Source of the DNA: Lewinella sp. IMCC34183
Lineage (GTDB): Bacteria; Bacteroidota; Bacteroidia; Chitinophagales; Saprospiraceae
Direction: 5' to 3'
NCBI RefSeq assembly: GCF_003390915.1
Contig: NZ_QMEM01000002.1
Location: 186,001-250,000, forward strand
DNA: 64,000 nt
Each line of letters begins with the position of its first letter. Position 1 is the stretch's first letter. The position numbers and the translations under genes were made by a program. The notes below the pieces were generated by a model. The model was not told the DNA's origin, made no database searches, and worked only from the letters and a program-made list of their open reading frames with translations. This document shows positions 60,917-64,000 of the stretch, one piece after another.

Positions 60917-60960
60917 GGACATCGGATGCGGCTGACGTAAGGAAGCCTCAACCGATGTCC
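60917..60960 (-). terminator. Hairpin after the DUF4412-like gene
   Basis: GGACATCGG (60917-60925) pairs with CCGATGTCC (60952-60960); GGCT (60930-60933) and AGCC (60944-60947) pair inside. It lies 12 bases beyond the stop codon at 60972. Confidence 0.55.
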
Positions 60961-60971
60961 GTAGCGGGGAG

Positions 60972-61898
60972 TCAGAACCCCATATCCTGAATTTCCACAT
61001 TTCCGGTGTCGAAGAGGCTGCGATCGACATTGCCGTCGGTACGGATGTCGGTGATGTGCATTTCGTACGTGGTATTGCCGTCTATGATGGTGGACTGGAT
61101 AGGAAAGCCGTTGGCAATGTCTGTCAGGCCGGGGGGCATCGCCGCAGCATTCTGGCCGGTGCCGCCCATCATACGGGCTACGGAACTGAATACCTTCGGG
61201 CCGTTCAGGGGTACATCCTGGGTGATCCACGAGCGGGTGGTGGTATGCTCCTTGGTATTTTCCACGATCACGAGTTCGCAGGCGTAGCCGTCGATCGTAC
61301 GCCGCTCCCCGGTGCGCTCGACCGTGAGGTGGTCAAGAAGATCATCCTTAGCCGCGTCGATCATCCGGCCCATCCGGGGCATCCGCATCCGGTAGCCCTT
61401 AGTGCGGCCTCTTTCGTCGGTGGTGATCATTGTCGTCTTCCCGGTCTGGGTGTCAAAGATCATTTGGGCGGTACCCGATCCCCCGTCGCCGGCGGTGATC
61501 ATGGCGATCTTATCGCGGGTATTACCCAGGCGAATGCTCGTGTGCTCCTCGCGGTTGCGTTTCTTCTCCGTCATGTTCATGGTGAAGCTGAAGGACTGCT
61601 CATTCTCGAAGGGTTCAAACTCCCCGCCGCCGCCGAGTATACCGATGACGGAGTTGGTCGCTTCGCGCTCTCGCCCGGTTGTTACGGTATCCGCAGCTGC
61701 GGTATCCTGGGGATCCTCCTTCTTTTTACTGAAGAGGGAGGTGAAGACCTTGTCGACCTCCTGATCGATCCTGCGGTCGATTCGCTCGTTGGCCCGGCGC
61801 TCGGTGCGTTTTTTGGCGCGCTTCACGGTACCCTGGGCGGAGAGCGGCGCGACCAGGCAAAAAGTCAACACGAGAAGTATTAAGGTGGGGTAATTCAT
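60972..61898 (-). CDS. Secreted DUF4412-like protein
   Basis: The 308-residue product has a signal peptide (LILLVLTFCLVAPLSAQ), a charged helical stretch (KRAKKRTERRANERIDRRID), and a beta-rich C-terminal region (about 85-305) with MIFDTQTGKTTMITTDERG, IDGYACELVIVENTKEH and TYEMHITDIRTDGN that resembles DUF4412 proteins. Those have no known function; the 'hydrolysed by peptide-like fold' idea is not testable here. ATG 61898 is chosen because it starts the signal peptide. A hairpin follows the stop. Confidence 0.7.
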   Translation of the reverse strand: MNYPTLILLVLTFCLVAPLSAQGTVKRAKKRTERRANERIDRRIDQEVDKVFTSLFSKKKEDPQDTAAADTVTTGREREATNSVIGILGGGGEFEPFENEQSFSFTMNMTEKKRNREEHTSIRLGNTRDKIAMITAGDGGSGTAQMIFDTQTGKTTMITTDERGRTKGYRMRMPRMGRMIDAAKDDLLDHLTVERTGERRTIDGYACELVIVENTKEHTTTRSWITQDVPLNGPKVFSSVARMMGGTGQNAAAMPPGLTDIANGFPIQSTIIDGNTTYEMHITDIRTDGNVDRSLFDTGNVEIQDMGF

Positions 61899-62064
61899 TG
61901 TGGTAGCTACTGGTTCTACCGTTTTATTCTCCACAGACCCACAACGTTACACTACGGGTCACCCTGATGCTGCCTCAAGACCGCTTTCGTACCGAACTTT
62001 CGATCCGATTCAGCGGTTTTTACCGTAAGTAGTGTATGTACATTAATCACCCCAATTGAACGTC

Positions 62065-62178
62065 ATGAAACACTCAGCAGAACTCCGCGGGGACTTCGCC
62101 CGCATCCTCTTCCTCGCCTTTCTTACTCTGGTTTTCCTGTCGCTGTTCTTCATTCCAAGCATCGCCAAGTTATTCTAG
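62065..62178 (+). CDS. 37-residue single-helix membrane peptide
   Basis: Short ORF, ATG 62065 to TAG 62178, product MKHSAELRGDFARILFLAFL... It has a charged, soluble N-terminus (~12 residues) followed by one hydrophobic helix (ILFLAFLTLVFLSLFFIP) and a short tail ending in lysine and phenylalanine. It could be a membrane-inserted regulator. The stop codon shares CTAG with the convergent xerD stop. I know no homologue. Coding potential is inferred from the helix and the clean start, not proven. Confidence 0.5.
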   Translation: MKHSAELRGDFARILFLAFLTLVFLSLFFIPSIAKLF

Positions 62179-63083
62179 TTCCGATTGGCGGGATGATAGG
62201 ACAGTATCGTCTCCCGCAGAAAGTCGGTATCGAGGTGCGTATAGATCTCAGTAGTCAATATTGACTCGTGACCCAGCATCTCCTGCACCGCCCGCAGGTC
62301 CGCCCCCCCCTCTATTAAGTGGGTGGCAAAAGAATGCCGAAAGGTATGTGGACTGACCCGCTTCTCTATCCCCGCCTCCGCAGCGTACTTCTTGACCGCC
62401 GTAAATACCGATACCCGACTCAGCCCGCTGCCCCGCCGGTTGAGGAATACCACGTTCTCGTCTTTGATGAGCGGCAACGCATGGCGCACGTGCGCGAGGT
62501 AGATCTCCAAGTGCCGGACCGCATCCGGTCCCATAGGTACGATCCGCTCCTTATTCCCCTTTCCCGTTACCCGCACGAACTGCTGTTGGAGGTACAGGTC
62601 CGACAGCCGTAGTCCCGTAGCTTCACTCACCCGTAACCCGCAGGCGTAGAGGGTCTCCAGCAGGGCGCGGTCCCGCAGCCCGTGATCGGTACTCAGGTCA
62701 ATCGCACCCAGCAGGGCCCGCACTTCTTCGTAGGTGAGCACTTCGGGAATTTTGCGCCCGAGCTTGGGCGCGCGGAGCAGTTCGGTCGGGTCGGTGTCCA
62801 GCACCCGCTCGTCCACCAGAAAGGCGAAAAAGGACTTGAGCGCGGATACCAGTCTTGCCTGCGACCGCGCCGCCAGTCCCAATTCGGCCAGGTGCCGCAG
62901 GAATCCGTCGAGGTGCAATCGCTCGATCCCCCGGGGCCCCAGGGACCAGCCGCGCAATTCCAGGTAGGCGGGCAGCTTCTCCAGGTCACTGCGGTAAGCG
63001 GTAAGCGTGTGTACGCTATAGCCACGGGTCAGCTTCAGGTAAGCCTCGAAGGCACGGAAATGGGGGGTCCAGGGATTCTGCAT
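62175..63083 (-). CDS. xerD: Site-specific tyrosine recombinase XerD
   Basis: XerC/XerD resolve chromosome dimers at dif sites. The 302-residue product has an N-terminal SAM-like DNA-binding domain (about 8-95) and the catalytic domain with the full set R151 (CGLRVSEATGL), K175 (TGKGNKERIVP), H246 and R249 (PHTFRHSFATH), H272 (MLGHES) and the nucleophile Y281 (IYTHLD). Size and motifs fit XerD better than phage integrases. It starts 18 bases after the HAD gene and may be cotranscribed with it. No attachment site is visible. Confidence 0.95.
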   Translation of the reverse strand: MQNPWTPHFRAFEAYLKLTRGYSVHTLTAYRSDLEKLPAYLELRGWSLGPRGIERLHLDGFLRHLAELGLAARSQARLVSALKSFFAFLVDERVLDTDPTELLRAPKLGRKIPEVLTYEEVRALLGAIDLSTDHGLRDRALLETLYACGLRVSEATGLRLSDLYLQQQFVRVTGKGNKERIVPMGPDAVRHLEIYLAHVRHALPLIKDENVVFLNRRGSGLSRVSVFTAVKKYAAEAGIEKRVSPHTFRHSFATHLIEGGADLRAVQEMLGHESILTTEIYTHLDTDFLRETILSYHPANRN

Positions 63084-63101
63084 ACGGCAAGCGGCGCGGA
63101 T

Positions 63102-63788
63102 TCACTGCGCCAGGAGAAATCCGCCTTCGGGTTGCCGCTCGACGGTGAGCCCCCTAAAATCTTCCCGGAAGGCGGCCACGTTCAGTTCCGCAAACTCTTC
63201 TCGCTCGTGGGTGGTCGTCAGCACCACTACAGGACAGCCCGCGTTGTTGGCGGCCCGGGCACCGGTGACGCTGTCCTCGAAAATGAGGCAGTCCTCCAGC
63301 GGGACGCTGATGCCGTCCGCGGCCTGCCGGAACACCTCCGGATCGGGCTTCCCGTTGGTGACCATGCCCGAATGCACCACGTGGCCGAGCATCGACCGGA
63401 TGTCGAGGGCGTCGATCACGAAAAAGGCATTTTCTTCCGGTCCGGCCGTGCCGATGGCCATGGGCACGTCAAGGGCGTAAGCCTGTTTGATGAAGTCCAG
63501 CGCGCCGGATACGGTATTGGCCGCCAGGTCAGGAGCGAAAATTTCGCGGTAGGCCTCCTCCTTCTCCCGGGAGATGCGCAGGCGCTCGTCCGGACTGAAG
63601 CGATCCCCAAACAGCCGCTCCAGGATTTCGGTATTCACCCCGTGGATTTCGGCCTTGACACGATCGAGGGTATAGTCGAGCCCGAGGTCGCCCAGCTTCC
63701 GCTGCCAGGCCCGGTGGTGGACCATCATGTTGTCAACCAACGTACCGTCGAGATCGAAGAGAATGCCTTTGAAGGGAATGGGGGTCAT
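63102..63788 (-). CDS. HAD-superfamily phosphatase, beta-phosphoglucomutase-like
   Basis: The 228-residue product has HAD motif I GILFDLDGTLVDNMMVHHRA (nucleophile D and acid D), a cap of subfamily type 1 helices, motif II IGTAGPEEN, and motif III/IV region GKPDPEVFRQAADG and CLIFEDSVTGARAANNAGC. It fits phosphatases of the beta-phosphoglucomutase subgroup that dephosphorylate small sugar phosphates; the substrate is unknown. The upstream flank at 63789-64000 has no clear promoter box. It heads the xerD transcript. Confidence 0.9.
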   Translation of the reverse strand: MTPIPFKGILFDLDGTLVDNMMVHHRAWQRKLGDLGLDYTLDRVKAEIHGVNTEILERLFGDRFSPDERLRISREKEEAYREIFAPDLAANTVSGALDFIKQAYALDVPMAIGTAGPEENAFFVIDALDIRSMLGHVVHSGMVTNGKPDPEVFRQAADGISVPLEDCLIFEDSVTGARAANNAGCPVVVLTTTHEREEFAELNVAAFREDFRGLTVERQPEGGFLLAQ

Positions 63789-64000
63789 GGGGATTTACAA
63801 TTTACGAGCGACAAAGTACCACTTACAATTGCTCGCCGGGCATGCGCCGGCAAAACCTAGTACCAGTTGACACGGACTAAGTTCATCCCGCTGATGGTTT
63901 GCCACTCCCACGGAAAACAAGAGCGTTCCCTCCCCCGTCAGCCAGAAGGATGCGGGGCAAAGTCACGCGAGCCGGAAGCTTGTGGGCCAGAGCCGTGCGG
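63789..64000. other. Right edge, no assignable gene
   Basis: The last 212 bases hold the presumed promoter region of the HAD gene. A minus-strand frame entering from beyond 64000 can be read to a stop near 63884, but it shows no recognisable domain and may be noise. I see nothing else. Confidence 0.4.

Noticed and set aside
61056..61883. 275-codon plus-strand frame
   Set aside because: It is antisense to the DUF4412-like gene, whose signal peptide and strands are coherent on the minus strand.
63850..64000. tmRNA or other structural RNA at the right edge
   Set aside because: Neither the tmRNA acceptor ends nor a tag-coding region could be found, and no long-range pairing is evident.

Overview
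The window reads as chromosomal DNA of a GC-rich member of the Bacteroidota, most plausibly a Lewinella-like (Saprospiria) bacterium. The phylum call rests on gliding/type IX secretion genes gldL-gldM-gldN, three secreted proteins with type IX C-terminal sorting domains, a TonB-dependent receptor with a carboxypeptidase-like N-terminal domain, a paralogous pair of Omp85 proteins, and repeated TAnnTTTG promoter boxes. The genus-level guess is inference from GC content and gene style. No phage, insertion sequence, CRISPR array, rRNA or replication origin is visible.

Layout, left to right. 1-6.7 kb: the 5' part of mfd (minus strand, running off the left edge), then gldN, gldM and gldL (transcribed gldL to gldN, without gldK) and msrA. 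6.7-9.6 kb: an unknown Myb/SANT-like protein, a repeat-bearing gap, a general-stress flavin-type protein and a DUF3089 hydrolase. 9.6-13.6 kb: a compact minus-strand run cysQ, glycosyltransferase, FAD oxidoreductase, kynU, DUF3089. 13.7-17.4 kb: two divergent esterases, a SAM hydrolase-family protein and an outer-membrane barrel. 17.4-21.9 kb: a TonB-dependent receptor with a type IX-secreted hydrolase-fold protein. 22.1-31.4 kb: envelope biogenesis (uppS-bamA; recO-lnt-second Omp85), with hppD and an inverted-repeat cluster between. 31.4-38.7 kb: a GH109-like oxidoreductase, sppA, queA, a small lipoprotein, nhaD and a coiled-coil membrane protein. 38.7-41.8 kb: two tandem tRNA-Glu genes, a PHP phosphatase and a secreted M43 metalloprotease. 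41.8-51.4 kb: a two-subunit molybdenum hydroxylase, an M23 peptidase, a Crp/Fnr regulator, rlmD, a TIM-barrel isomerase and a PIG-L deacetylase. 51.5-64 kb: an esterase, a TPR lipoprotein, ftcD, a membrane protein, a type IX-secreted protein, a GH130-like lipoprotein, a KTSC protein, an unknown protein, a cupin/NTF2 fusion, a DegT aminotransferase, a DUF4412-like protein, a 37-residue membrane peptide, xerD and a HAD phosphatase.

Functionally, the window is dominated by cell-envelope work: outer-membrane protein insertion (BamA and a paralogue), lipoprotein acylation (Lnt), undecaprenyl carrier synthesis (UppS), signal-peptide digestion (SppA), type IX secretion motor parts (GldLMN) and its cargo. 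Housekeeping and catabolic genes are scattered between. The least explained parts are two unknown proteins (6683-7450 and 58097-58807), three families of short palindromic or dispersed repeats, hairpins in both gldLMN intergenic gaps, and many promoter boxes lying only a few bases before start codons.
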